This document shows positions 43,019 to 52,180 of a stretch of DNA of 64,000 nucleotides, one piece after another (position 1 is the first letter of the stretch; each line of letters begins with the position of its first letter). The notes beneath the pieces are model-generated. The model was not told where the DNA came from, ran no database searches, and worked only from the letters and a program-made list of their open reading frames with translations. The stretch covers positions 140,869 through 204,868 of the forward strand of contig JBHJOA010000032.1 of assembly GCA_050330205.1 (NCBI GenBank), given 5' to 3'. The translations under genes were made by a program, and so were the position numbers. Source of the DNA: Pelagibius sp050330205 (GTDB taxonomy: Bacteria > Pseudomonadota > Alphaproteobacteria > Kiloniellales > Kiloniellaceae).

Positions 43019-44395
43019 ATGCTCGCCAACTCGCTCGTCGAACTCGACCGCGCCCACCTGATCCATCCTGTCGCCAGCTGGCGCGGTCACGAGGCTGCCG
43101 GCGTGCGCCTGCTGTCCGGCGCCAAGGGCGCGACCGTCACCGATGCCACCGGCCACGAGCTGCTCGACGGATTCTCGGGGCTGTGGTGCGTGAACGCGGG
43201 CTACGGTCAGGAAAGCGTGATCGAAGCAGCTACCCGCCAGTTGCGGGAACTGCCCTACGTCACCGGTTATTTCGGCCTCGGGTCGGAGCCAGCGATCCGG
43301 CTGGCCGCGCGGCTCGCCGACCACGCGCCGGGGGACCTGAAGCACGTGTTCTTCACGCTCGGCGGGTCCGATGCGGTGGACAGCTCCGTCCGCTTCGTCC
43401 GCTACTACTGGCACGCGGTAGGCAAGCCTGAGAAGGACCAGTTCATCTCCGTCGAGCAGGGCTATCACGGCTCAAGCAGCGTCGGCGCCGGCCTGACGGC
43501 CCTGCCCGCCTTCCATGCCGGCTTTGGCGCCCCCTATGACTGGCAGCACAAGATTCCCTCGCACTACAGCTACCGCAACCCTGTGGGCGAGGATCCGGAA
43601 GCGATCATCACCGCCTCCCTGGCGGCCCTGCGGGCAAAGGTCGAAGCGGTGGGCGGCGCCGGGCGCGTCGCAGCCTTCTACGTGGAACCGATCCAGGGCT
43701 CGGGCGGCGTCCTCGTGCCGCCCCCGGGCTGGATCCAGGCCATGCGCCGCGCCTGCGCCGAGATGGACATCCTATTCGTCGCCGACGAGGTCATCACCGG
43801 CTTCGGTCGGACCGGGCCTATGTTCGCCTGCCTCGACGAAGGTATCTCGCCGGACATCATGACGACGGCCAAAGGCCTGACGTCCGGCTATGTGCCGATG
43901 GGTGCGGTCTTTCTTTCGGACAGGCTCTACGAGGTCATGGCCGACGCGGCCGGGGCTACCGCCATCGGCCATGGCTTCACCTACTCCGCCCACCCGGTGA
44001 GCGCGGCAGTTGGCCTGGCGGTGCTGGATCTCTACGAAAACGAACTCCTGGAGAACGGTCGCGCGATGGGGGCAAGGCTCCTATCCGGACTGGCAACGCT
44101 GGCCGATCACCCGCTGGTGGGCGAGGTGCGCGGGCGGGGCATGTTAGCCGCGGTAGAACTGGTCACGGACAAGGTCAAGACGACCCCTCTCCCCGCTGCG
44201 GCCAAGCCCGCAACTCGGATTTTCGACCGTGCCTGGGAAAACGGCCTTGTCATCCGCGCCTTCGCCCAGGGCGTGCTGGGCTTCGCCCCGCCGCTCTGCT
44301 GCACGGCCGACGAGATCGACCGGATCGTCGAGCGCACCCGGTTGACGCTGGACCAGACATTGGACGACCCAGACGTCCGCGCGGCCATGGCGTGA
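43019..44395 (+). CDS. Class III pyridoxal-phosphate aminotransferase
   Basis: The ATG at 43019 follows GGAGAG and yields 458 residues of the omega-aminotransferase group. It shows DGFSGLWCVNAGYGQESVIE near 45, the FFTLGGSDAVDSSVRFVRYY cofactor region near 113, FVADEVITGFGRTG (PLP-contacting Asp) near 253 and the Schiff-base Lys in MTTAKGLTSGYVPMGAV near 285. Members transfer amino groups from putrescine, beta-alanine, taurine or GABA to pyruvate. With the PuuB-like oxidase and two ALDHs, a polyamine or omega-amino acid donor is likely. Confidence 0.92.
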   Translation: MLANSLVELDRAHLIHPVASWRGHEAAGVRLLSGAKGATVTDATGHELLDGFSGLWCVNAGYGQESVIEAATRQLRELPYVTGYFGLGSEPAIRLAARLADHAPGDLKHVFFTLGGSDAVDSSVRFVRYYWHAVGKPEKDQFISVEQGYHGSSSVGAGLTALPAFHAGFGAPYDWQHKIPSHYSYRNPVGEDPEAIITASLAALRAKVEAVGGAGRVAAFYVEPIQGSGGVLVPPPGWIQAMRRACAEMDILFVADEVITGFGRTGPMFACLDEGISPDIMTTAKGLTSGYVPMGAVFLSDRLYEVMADAAGATAIGHGFTYSAHPVSAAVGLAVLDLYENELLENGRAMGARLLSGLATLADHPLVGEVRGRGMLAAVELVTDKVKTTPLPAAAKPATRIFDRAWENGLVIRAFAQGVLGFAPPLCCTADEIDRIVERTRLTLDQTLDDPDVRAAMA

Positions 44396-44410
44396 CCGGG
44401 GCTTGACCGG

Positions 44411-45325
44411 ATGGCGCTGCTGTACACCTCCGAGCCACAGCGCGGCGCCGTCTTTGCGGAATGCTTCGCCCAGGCCCTGCCGGACCTGCCCTTCCACATC
44501 GGCACCGCGCCCGACCCGGCGGGGGTGGAGTATCTCATCGCCTGGACGGTGCCCCCCGACCTGGAAGAGGCCTTTCCGAACCTGCGGCTGATCTTCTCGG
44601 TCGGGGCCGGTGTCGACCAGCTCGACCTCGCTGCCCTGCCGCCGCGGGTGCAAGTGGTGCGCATGCTGGAGCCGGGCATCGCGCAGCAGATGCGGGAGTA
44701 CGTCACCCTTGCCACCCTGGCATTGCACCGCGACCTGCCCCTCTACCTCGGCCAGCAGCGCGAAGCGCTATGGAAGCCCGGCAGGAATCGCCCTGCTGCA
44801 AAGCGCCGCGTGGGCGTCATGGGGCTCGGCCAACTGGGCCAGGCCGTGCTGGACGCGCTGGCGCCCTTCGGCTTCCGGCTCGGCGGCTGGAGCCGCGGCC
44901 CTCGCAAGCTGCCGGGCGTCGAAACTTTCGCCGATCTTCCCGCCTTCCTGCGCCGGACGGATATCCTCGTCTGCCTGCTGCCCTTGACCGCTGAGACAGC
45001 ATCGATCCTGAACGCCGGTCTCTTTACAGCCCTTCCCCCGGGTGCGGCTCTGATCCACGCGGGACGCGGGCGGCAGCTCGATCAGGATGAGCTGCTTGCC
45101 GCGCTGGACCGAGGACAGCTGTCCGCCGCCTGGCTGGACGTCACCGACCCCGAGCCGCTGCCGCGCGAGCATCCGCTGTGGTCTCATCCGCGGGTCGTCA
45201 TCACACCGCATATCGCCTGCCAGACCCGCGCCGCCGAGGGTGCCGAGCACGTGATCAGCGGCATCCGTGCGCATCGCGCCGGCTTGCCCATCGCGGGACT
45301 GGTCGACCGGGAACGCGGCTACTAA
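44411..45325 (+). CDS. ghrA: Glyoxylate/hydroxypyruvate reductase A-like 2-hydroxyacid dehydrogenase
   Basis: The 304-residue D-2-hydroxyacid dehydrogenase is GhrA-sized. It has the NAD(P) motif GVMGLGQLGQAVLDAL near 137 with SRGPRKLPG after it, the catalytic Arg region LIHAGRGRQLDQDEL near 215, Glu in TDPEPLPREHPLW and the His in ITPHIACQT near 275. It reduces 2-oxoacids such as glyoxylate or hydroxypyruvate. It lies 15 bp after the aminotransferase gene and could remove the 2-oxoacid formed there. Confidence 0.9.
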   Translation: MALLYTSEPQRGAVFAECFAQALPDLPFHIGTAPDPAGVEYLIAWTVPPDLEEAFPNLRLIFSVGAGVDQLDLAALPPRVQVVRMLEPGIAQQMREYVTLATLALHRDLPLYLGQQREALWKPGRNRPAAKRRVGVMGLGQLGQAVLDALAPFGFRLGGWSRGPRKLPGVETFADLPAFLRRTDILVCLLPLTAETASILNAGLFTALPPGAALIHAGRGRQLDQDELLAALDRGQLSAAWLDVTDPEPLPREHPLWSHPRVVITPHIACQTRAAEGAEHVISGIRAHRAGLPIAGLVDRERGY

Positions 45326-45562
45326 GACGTCGCAGCCGGATTCCGTCGCGCCGATTAAATCAGCACATTCTGCTGTGCAGAGACCGTATTCGGCGCCCCT
45401 GAACCGTAAAAGAGCCGCAAAGTAAAGACAGGAAGCTAGAACAGGGGCTGCCCGATTTCAGGTCAAGACGGCGTCAGACCGTCTCCTGCAGATGGCAGAC
45501 AATGCCGCCAACCGACTGACGGTTGCCGGCTTCGAGGCGACGGACAGGGAGCTCATTGCGCG

Positions 45563-46276
45563 ATGGCAAAGCGTCTTGCCTCATTCCGCTACATGACCTT
45601 CGATGTCGTTGGCACGCTTATCGACTTTGAAGCCGGCTTGGTCGCGGCCCTTCGAGAGATTGCCGCGGAACAGAACGCAGCTCTGGACGGAGAACGAGCG
45701 CTCGCGTTCTACCGCGCTGCCCGCTACATGCCCGAGGCGCTGCGTTTTCCCGACGATCTCGAGCGGGCCTACATGGTCATCGCACCTCAGTTGGGCCTGA
45801 CTGCCGATCCGGCGCTGGCGTCGCGCCTGCGCGCCTCCGTCGCCAGCTGGCAGCCATTCGCCGACAGCGTCGCGGTCCTCGCAAGCCTCAAGCAGCGCCA
45901 TCGCTTGATCGCGATGACCAACGCGCAGCGCTGGGCCTTCGACCATTTCGACGACGCCCTTGGCTCTCCGTTCCACGCCGCCTTCACGGTGGATGACACG
46001 GCGACCGAGAAGCCGGATCCGGCCTTCTTCAAGAAGGTCTTCGCCTTCATCGAGCGCGAGGGTGGCAGCCCCGGCGACATTCTGCATGTGGCGCAAAGTC
46101 AGTATCACGACATCGGCGTTTCCCGGCAGCTGGGCCTGACGAATTGCTGGATCGAGCGGCGGCACGACCGTCCCGGCTACGGCGGCACCATCGAGCCTTC
46201 GGCGTTCACCGTGCCGGACTACCACTTCACTTCGCTGGCCGCACTCGCCGAAGCCGCAAACAAGGAGGCCGCCTGA
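45563..46276 (+). CDS. HAD-IA family hydrolase
   Basis: The 237-residue protein has HAD motif I FDVVGTLIDF (Asp near residue 13, Val at +2 in place of the usual Asp), motif II MTNAQRW near 120, motif III Lys in ATEKPDPAFF near 150 and motif IV QSQYHDIGVSRQLG near 178. Replacement of the +2 Asp argues against a standard phosphatase and toward haloacid dehalogenase-like chemistry. It is related to, but distinct from, the HAD gene at 41153. It ends 77 bp before the peptide ABC transporter genes. Confidence 0.85.
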   Translation: MAKRLASFRYMTFDVVGTLIDFEAGLVAALREIAAEQNAALDGERALAFYRAARYMPEALRFPDDLERAYMVIAPQLGLTADPALASRLRASVASWQPFADSVAVLASLKQRHRLIAMTNAQRWAFDHFDDALGSPFHAAFTVDDTATEKPDPAFFKKVFAFIEREGGSPGDILHVAQSQYHDIGVSRQLGLTNCWIERRHDRPGYGGTIEPSAFTVPDYHFTSLAALAEAANKEAA

Positions 46277-46353
46277 GACTCCGCGCGCGAGCGCCGCGCC
46301 ACGATCGGTACAGCCAATTCACACAAACTCAGGCCAACAGATGGGGACCGAAC

Positions 46354-47967
46354 ATGAAGAACGGGGACATTACCAACTGGACACTTTCCGACGACGCAAT
46401 GGTCGAGAACGCGTTGCGCCGCGGCGCATCCCGGCGCGAGATCTTGCGCCTGTTTCTCGCAGGTGGCTTGAGCCTTGCCGCCGGCGGCACAATTCTCGGC
46501 CGTGCGGCCACAGTCCTGGCCGCGACGCCGATCAAGGGTGGCCACATGAAAGCAGCCGGCTGGTCGTCATCGACCTCCGACACGCTCGATCCGGCCAAGG
46601 CATCGCTGTCGACCGACTACGTACGCTGCTGTTCGCTGTACAACCGTCTCACCTTCCTCAACGAGGGCGGCCAGGTCCAAATGGAACTGGCCGATGCGGT
46701 CGAGAGCGGTGATGCCAAGGTGTGGACGGTCAAGCTGAAGTCCGGCGTCACCTTCCACAGCGGCAAGCCGCTTACCGCGGACGACGTCGTTTACTCCCTG
46801 CGGCGCCACCTCGACAAGGCCACAGGCTCCAAGGTCAATTCCATTGCCAAGCAGATGGTTGAGATCAAGGCGGTGGATTCGCTTACGGTGCAGATCACGC
46901 TGGAGGCTGCCAACGCCGACCTGCCGACGATCCTCTCAATGCACCACTTCATGATCGTCGCCGACGGCACCACGGATTTCACCGCCGGCAACGGCACTGG
47001 CGCCTTCAAGCTGGAGAGCTTCGAGCCCGGCGTGAAGTCGGTCATGCTGCGCAACGAGAACTACTTCAAACCTGGTGGCGCGCATCTGGACAGCTTTGAG
47101 TACTTCGCGATTCCCGACGAGACGGCCCGGGTAAATGCACTGCTCTCCGGCGACATCCATCTCGCCGGCGCGATCAAGCCGCAGTCCGTGCGTCTCGTGG
47201 AAAGCCAGTCCGGCGTAGATATGGTGAAGTCCACCTCGGGCAACTATACCAACCTGAACATGCGCCTCGACATGGCCCCGGGCGACAAGGCGGACTTCGT
47301 CGAAGGCGTGAAATGTCTGATGAATCGCGAATTGATTCAGAAATCGATCATGCGCGGCCTGGCTGAAGTCGCCAACGACCAGCCGATCCCGCCGATGAAT
47401 GCCTATCACAATGCGGAGCTGACGCCGCGCCCCTATGATCCCGAGAAGGCCAAGTCTCTGTTCGAGAAGGCCGGGTTGCTGGGCCAGACGGTCCCTGTCG
47501 TGGCATCCGAGGCGGCGAGCGCTTCGGTCGAGATGGCGACCCTGCTGCAGCAGGCAGGTTCCGAGATCGGCATGAAGTTCGAGATCCAGCGCGTGCCCTC
47601 GGATGGTTACTGGTCGAACTACTGGCTGAAGGCTCCGGTTCACTTCGGCAACATCAACCCGCGGCCGACGCCGGACATTCTTTTCTCCCTGCTCTACGAC
47701 TCGGCCGCCCCCTGGAACGAGAGCCAGTACAAGTCCGAGAAGTTCGATGCCATGCTGGTCGAGGCCCGCGGCGAACTCGACTTCGCCAAGCGCAAGGCGA
47801 TCTACGACGAAATGCAGGTCATGGTGGCCAACGAGGCCGGCACGGCGATCCCGGTCTACCTGTCTAACGTCGATGCCAAGACCACCAGGGTGAAGGGCCT
47901 GAAGCCAAATCCGCTGGGCGGCCAGATGGGCTATGCCATGGCGGAGTACGTCTGGCTCGAAGCCTGA
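46354..47967 (+). CDS. Peptide-type ABC transporter substrate-binding protein (SBP_bac_5) with Tat-like signal
   Basis: The ATG at 46354 gives 537 residues. The N-terminus is long and polar, with RRGASRREILRLFLAGG at residues 22-38, a twin-arginine-like motif, then an Ala-rich cleavage region near 60. The mature part has the family core: SDTLDPAKASLSTDYVRCCS, VTFHSGKPLTADDVVYSLRR near 130 and AYHNAELTPRPYDPEKAKSL near 350. Members bind dipeptides, opines, nickel or glutathione. It opens an operon with two permeases and a fused ATPase. Confidence 0.92.
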   Translation: MKNGDITNWTLSDDAMVENALRRGASRREILRLFLAGGLSLAAGGTILGRAATVLAATPIKGGHMKAAGWSSSTSDTLDPAKASLSTDYVRCCSLYNRLTFLNEGGQVQMELADAVESGDAKVWTVKLKSGVTFHSGKPLTADDVVYSLRRHLDKATGSKVNSIAKQMVEIKAVDSLTVQITLEAANADLPTILSMHHFMIVADGTTDFTAGNGTGAFKLESFEPGVKSVMLRNENYFKPGGAHLDSFEYFAIPDETARVNALLSGDIHLAGAIKPQSVRLVESQSGVDMVKSTSGNYTNLNMRLDMAPGDKADFVEGVKCLMNRELIQKSIMRGLAEVANDQPIPPMNAYHNAELTPRPYDPEKAKSLFEKAGLLGQTVPVVASEAASASVEMATLLQQAGSEIGMKFEIQRVPSDGYWSNYWLKAPVHFGNINPRPTPDILFSLLYDSAAPWNESQYKSEKFDAMLVEARGELDFAKRKAIYDEMQVMVANEAGTAIPVYLSNVDAKTTRVKGLKPNPLGGQMGYAMAEYVWLEA

Positions 47968-48052
47968 GGTTCTGCCATCATTGGGGCCGGCAGCACGAGA
48001 AGTCGCCGGCCCCTGCTTCCTTTCCAGAGACCTACCGGGAAGACGTGCCGGG

Positions 48053-49006
48053 ATGACAGGGCAGATCACACTACTGGTTCTGGGCCGGCTGGGCGTGGCA
48101 CTGATCACGCTCCTGATCGTGTCCCTGGTGGTGTTCGGTGCGACCGAGATGCTGCCGGGCGATGTGGTCCAGATTCTGCTGGGACAGGCGGCGACGCCGG
48201 AGGCCGTCGCGGGCCTGCGCGAGGCCATGCGTCTCGACGACCCTGCGCCGCTGCGCTACGGCCGCTGGCTGCTCGGCTTGGTGCAGGGGGATCTCGGGAC
48301 CTCTTACGTAAACAATATCGAAATTGCCGACCTGATCGCCGGCCGGCTCATGAACACCCTGCAGCTTGCGGCCGTCACCACCGCCATCGCGGTGCCGACC
48401 GCGCTCTGCCTCGGCATCACGACCGCCATGTTCCAAGGCTCGCTCTTTGACAGGGCAGTAACCACGACCATCGTCGCGGTCATCTCGGTGCCGGAATTCA
48501 TGGTCGCCACCTCCGCCGTGCTGGTCTTCGCCGTGTGGCTGAAATGGCTGCCTGCGTTATCGTTTGCCAATGACGTGGCCAGCCTCGGCGAGCTGCTGCG
48601 GGTCTTCGCCATGCCCGTCATCACGCTTTGCTGCGTCATTTCCGCCCAGATGATCCGCATGACCCGCGCGGCCGTGATCGACGAACTGAGGAAGCCCTAC
48701 GTGGAGATGGCGCTGCTGAAGGGCGCATCCCGCGCCCGCATGGTGTTGCGCCACGCGCTGCCCAACGCCGTCGGCCCGATCATCAATGCCATAGCGCTGT
48801 CGGTTTCGTATCTCCTCGGCGGCGTCATCATCGTCGAGACGATCTTCAACTATCCGGGGGTCGCCAAACTGATGGTCGATGCGGTTGCCACGCGCGATCT
48901 GCCGCTGATTCAGACCTGCGCGATGATCTTCTGCCTCGGCTATCTCACGCTCATCACGGGGGCGGACATCATCGCCATCCTGTCCAACCCGAGGCTGCGA
49001 AAGTAA
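48053..49006 (+). CDS. dppB: Peptide-type ABC transporter permease (DppB)
   Basis: The ATG at 48053 gives 317 residues with six membrane segments. It has the DppB pattern: LGRLGVALITLLIVSLVVFG near the start, EMLPGDVVQILLGQAATPE, WLLGLVQGDLGTSYVNN near 80, the cytoplasmic EAA loop LRKPYVEMALLKGASRARMV near 217 and DLPLIQTCAMIFCLGYLTL at the end. It forms the channel with DppC, whose start overlaps its stop by one base (TAATG). Confidence 0.94.
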   Translation: MTGQITLLVLGRLGVALITLLIVSLVVFGATEMLPGDVVQILLGQAATPEAVAGLREAMRLDDPAPLRYGRWLLGLVQGDLGTSYVNNIEIADLIAGRLMNTLQLAAVTTAIAVPTALCLGITTAMFQGSLFDRAVTTTIVAVISVPEFMVATSAVLVFAVWLKWLPALSFANDVASLGELLRVFAMPVITLCCVISAQMIRMTRAAVIDELRKPYVEMALLKGASRARMVLRHALPNAVGPIINAIALSVSYLLGGVIIVETIFNYPGVAKLMVDAVATRDLPLIQTCAMIFCLGYLTLITGADIIAILSNPRLRK

Positions 49007-49848
49007 TGCTGCCACGCCCGTCCATCTCGCTCCGCATGGGCGTTCGCATGAACACCGTGGGCATCGTGGCGGCGGCGGTCGTTCTGTTCTGGGCCGTTGT
49101 CGCCCTGATCGGTCCGGCCCTGAGCCCGCATCCACCGGGTGAGATCGTCGACTTCGACTTCTATGGCCCGGTCTCCGAGCGGCTTTGGATGGGGTCGGAC
49201 TACCTGGGGCGCGACATCTTCTCGCGCATTCTTCTGGGTGCCCGCTATACCGTCGGCATCTCGCTGGCTGCCGTCTGCCTCGCCTGCTCTACCGGCGTCG
49301 TGCTGGGCATGACCGCGGCGGTGATCGGCGGCTGGTTCGACACCGTGCTGAGCCGCTTCCTGGATGCGCTGAACTCTATCCCTTCGAAGCTCTTCGGCCT
49401 CGTCGTCGTCGCGGCCGTTGGCTCCTCCATCCCTGTACTGATCCTGCTGCTCGCGGTCATCTACACGCCCGGCTCTTACCGCTTTGCCCGCGCTCTGGCG
49501 GTAAACAGCAACGCCATGGACTACGTGACGGTCGCGCGCGCGCGCGGAGAGGGCACCGGCTACCTGATCACGCAAGAGATTCTGCCTAACATCACGGGCC
49601 CCGTGCTGGCCGACCTGGGCCTGCGCTTCGTCTTCATCGTGCTGCTGCTTTCCGGCCTGTCGTTCCTCGGCCTCGGGGTCCAGCCGCCCAACGCCGACTG
49701 GGGCTCCCTGGTGCGGGAGAACCTCGGCGGGCTGCCCTTTGCCGCGCCTGCCATCATGTTTCCCTGCCTGGCCATCGCCAGCTTGACGATCAGCGTGAAC
49801 CTGCTGATCGACAATCTGCCTGTCAAGATCCGCGATCGGAGCGAATAG
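49006..49848 (+). CDS. dppC: Peptide-type ABC transporter permease (DppC)
   Basis: The ATG at 49006 shares a base with the dppB stop and gives 280 residues. The protein has LSPHPPGEIVDFDFYGPVSE near 35, the LGTDxxGRD-type motif as WMGSDYLGRDIFSRILLGAR near 58, the EAA loop MDYVTVARARGEGTGYLI near 170 and FLGLGVQPPNADWGSLVREN near 220, all typical of DppC/OppC. The ATPase gene begins at the next base after the stop. Confidence 0.94.
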   Translation: MLPRPSISLRMGVRMNTVGIVAAAVVLFWAVVALIGPALSPHPPGEIVDFDFYGPVSERLWMGSDYLGRDIFSRILLGARYTVGISLAAVCLACSTGVVLGMTAAVIGGWFDTVLSRFLDALNSIPSKLFGLVVVAAVGSSIPVLILLLAVIYTPGSYRFARALAVNSNAMDYVTVARARGEGTGYLITQEILPNITGPVLADLGLRFVFIVLLLSGLSFLGLGVQPPNADWGSLVRENLGGLPFAAPAIMFPCLAIASLTISVNLLIDNLPVKIRDRSE

Positions 49849-51486
49849 ATGCAGCCCCTTGTCGACGTGCGCGATCTGAAAGTGGAAGCCAAGACCGACG
49901 CGGGGCGGCGTGTCGAGATCATCAAGGGCGTAAGCTTTGCCGTTGCCGAGAGCGAGATCACCGCGCTGATCGGCGAGAGCGGCTCCGGCAAGACCACGAT
50001 CGCGCTGACGCTGATGGGCCACACCCGCACCGGCTGCACGATTACCGGCGGAACGGTCAGCCTCGCCGGGCGCGACCTCGGCAGCATGCCGGACGCTGGC
50101 CGTCAGCAGCTGCGCGGCACCGAGGTCGCCTACATTCCCCAGAGCGCCGCCGCCGCCTTCAATCCGTCCCAGCGCCTAATCGACCAGGTTGTCGAGGTGG
50201 CGCAGATCCATCGCCTCATGCCGAGGGCGGCTGCCCGCGCCAAGGCGGTGGAGCTGTTCCGTGCCCTGGCCCTGCCGCAGCCTGAAACCATCGGCCGCCG
50301 CTACCCACATCAGGTGTCCGGCGGCCAGCTGCAGCGCTTGGCGGCAGCGATGGCGCTGATCGGCGGCCCCAGGCTGATTATCTTCGACGAGCCCACGACG
50401 GCACTGGACGTAACCACCCAGATCGAGGTGCTGCGCGCGTTCAAGGCGGTGATGAAGCAGGGCAGCATGGCCGGCATTTACGTTTCCCATGACCTCGCCG
50501 TGGTCGCTCAGATCGCGGACCGCATCGTGGTGTTGAAGGACGGCGAGATCCAGGAACAGGGGCCGACCGAGACCATTCTCCACAACGCCCGCCACCCCTA
50601 TACGCAGGAGCTACTGGCCGCCTTCGAGCCGGTGCCTTACACCGCGCCGACCGGCGCCGCAGAACAGCGACCTTCTCCGATAATCGACGTCGGTAACCTC
50701 GTCGCCGGATATGGCTCGGTCGGCGCGGACGGCCTGCCGGCCATGGTTGCACTGAAGAACGTCAGCTGTGTGCTCGAGCGCGGGCGCAATCTCGGAGTCG
50801 TGGGAGAAAGCGGCTCCGGCAAGTCCACTCTGGCGCGCGCCATCGCCGGTCTCCTGCCCCCAGTCTCCGGCCACGTGCGTCTGGATGGCCATGATCTGGC
50901 AGCCAACTTGCGCAACCGCAGCAAGGAAGAGCTGCGCCAGGTGCAGATCGTCTTCCAACTTGCCGACACTGCGCTCAACCCGGCGCGTTCAGTCGCCGAC
51001 ATCATCGGTCGTCCGCTGACTTTCTATCATGGACAGAAGGGACTGGCCCGCGAGGCGCGGGTCGAAGAGCTGCTCGACATGGTGCGGCTACCGCGCGCAC
51101 TGCGGCACAGATTGCCGAGCGAGCTGTCCGGCGGTCAGAAGCAGCGAGTGAACCTGGCCCGTGCCCTGGCGGCAGACCCCGCGGTTATCCTCTGCGACGA
51201 GATCACCTCCGCCTTGGACACCGTGGTCGCAGCGGCGGTGATTGAGCTGCTGAAGGAGCTGCAGCGGGAGCTCGACCTGTCCTACATCTTCATAAGCCAC
51301 GACCTGTCGACCGTGCAGGCGATTTGTGATGAGATCATGGTGATGTACAACGGAGAGGTGGTCGAGCTGCTGAGTGCGGGGCAGCTGCCCGGCGGGGCGC
51401 AGCATCCTTATTCCAAGCTGCTATTCTCTTCAGTGCCCAGGCTTGATACCGGCTGGCTCGACAGCGTGCCTGCCAACGTCGCCTGA
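49849..51486 (+). CDS. Fused dual ATPase of peptide-type ABC transporter (DppD-DppF fusion)
   Basis: The 545-residue protein contains two complete nucleotide-binding domains. The first (about 1-270) has GESGSGKTT, SGGQLQRLAAAMAL and LIIFDEPTTALD. The second (about 280-545) has GESGSGKST, LSGGQKQRVNLARAL and VILCDEITSALD, where Ile replaces the usual Pro after Glu. It powers the DppBC channel. Fused ATPases of this type are common for opine, glutathione and other non-dipeptide systems in Rhizobiales. Confidence 0.93.
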   Translation: MQPLVDVRDLKVEAKTDAGRRVEIIKGVSFAVAESEITALIGESGSGKTTIALTLMGHTRTGCTITGGTVSLAGRDLGSMPDAGRQQLRGTEVAYIPQSAAAAFNPSQRLIDQVVEVAQIHRLMPRAAARAKAVELFRALALPQPETIGRRYPHQVSGGQLQRLAAAMALIGGPRLIIFDEPTTALDVTTQIEVLRAFKAVMKQGSMAGIYVSHDLAVVAQIADRIVVLKDGEIQEQGPTETILHNARHPYTQELLAAFEPVPYTAPTGAAEQRPSPIIDVGNLVAGYGSVGADGLPAMVALKNVSCVLERGRNLGVVGESGSGKSTLARAIAGLLPPVSGHVRLDGHDLAANLRNRSKEELRQVQIVFQLADTALNPARSVADIIGRPLTFYHGQKGLAREARVEELLDMVRLPRALRHRLPSELSGGQKQRVNLARALAADPAVILCDEITSALDTVVAAAVIELLKELQRELDLSYIFISHDLSTVQAICDEIMVMYNGEVVELLSAGQLPGGAQHPYSKLLFSSVPRLDTGWLDSVPANVA

Positions 51487-51493
51487 GCCGCCG

Positions 51494-51970
51494 TCACATC
51501 GGAAAGATGGTTCTCAACGGCAGGTGCGCCTTGACGAAAGGCGACTTCATCACCACGAAGCTGAAGTACTTGTCGATACCGATGTCCATGTCGGTCAGCC
51601 GCTCCATGAGCGCCTGGTAGTCGCCGATGCTGCCCGTGACGAACTTCAGAAGATAGTCGTAGCCGCCCGAAATGAGATGGCACTCGATGATCTCCTCCAC
51701 CTTCTCCGCGGCGCGCTGGAACTGCTCGAAGTCAATCTTGCGATGGTTCTTCAGCGTGACCTCGGTGAACACGGTGATGGTGGGGCCGAGCTTCGCAATG
51801 TCGATCTGCGCGGCATAGCCGGTAATGTACCCGGCTTTCTGCAGCTTCTTCACCCGCATCAGGCAGGGGCTGGGAGACAGATGCACGAGATCGGCCAGTT
51901 CCACGTTGGTGATGCGGCCGTTCTTCTGCAGCTCATGCAGAATCCGAATGTCGATCCGGTCCAACTTCAT
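51494..51970 (-). CDS. Lrp/AsnC family transcriptional regulator
   Basis: The ATG at 51970 (MKLDRIDIRILHELQKNGRI) gives 158 residues with the Lrp helix-turn-helix (ITNVELADLVHLSPSPCLMR, residues 20-40). The C-terminal RAM effector domain contains IIECHLISGGYDYLLKFV near 95. A frame to 52063 would add non-family sequence. It is convergent with the ABC operon and divergent from the DAO gene at 52181, which it most likely controls in response to an amino acid. Confidence 0.92.
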   Translation of the reverse strand: MKLDRIDIRILHELQKNGRITNVELADLVHLSPSPCLMRVKKLQKAGYITGYAAQIDIAKLGPTITVFTEVTLKNHRKIDFEQFQRAAEKVEEIIECHLISGGYDYLLKFVTGSIGDYQALMERLTDMDIGIDKYFSFVVMKSPFVKAHLPLRTIFPM

Positions 51971-52180
51971 GGCGCCTGCATCCTTTGCACACGCGGGACT
52001 GGCATATTCTGCCGACGGCGAATACCTCCTAAATCCCACGTATAAGTCGTAATTCTTGCACATTGTCGGCGCACGGCAAGCCTAATATCGCGCTCAGAAC
52101 AGCATTTCCTGCTGGAGGACGTCGACCTCCGGCAGCTTTGCCGAGCCCGGTGCCGCTAGCCTTTCGGAGAAGGAGAAACC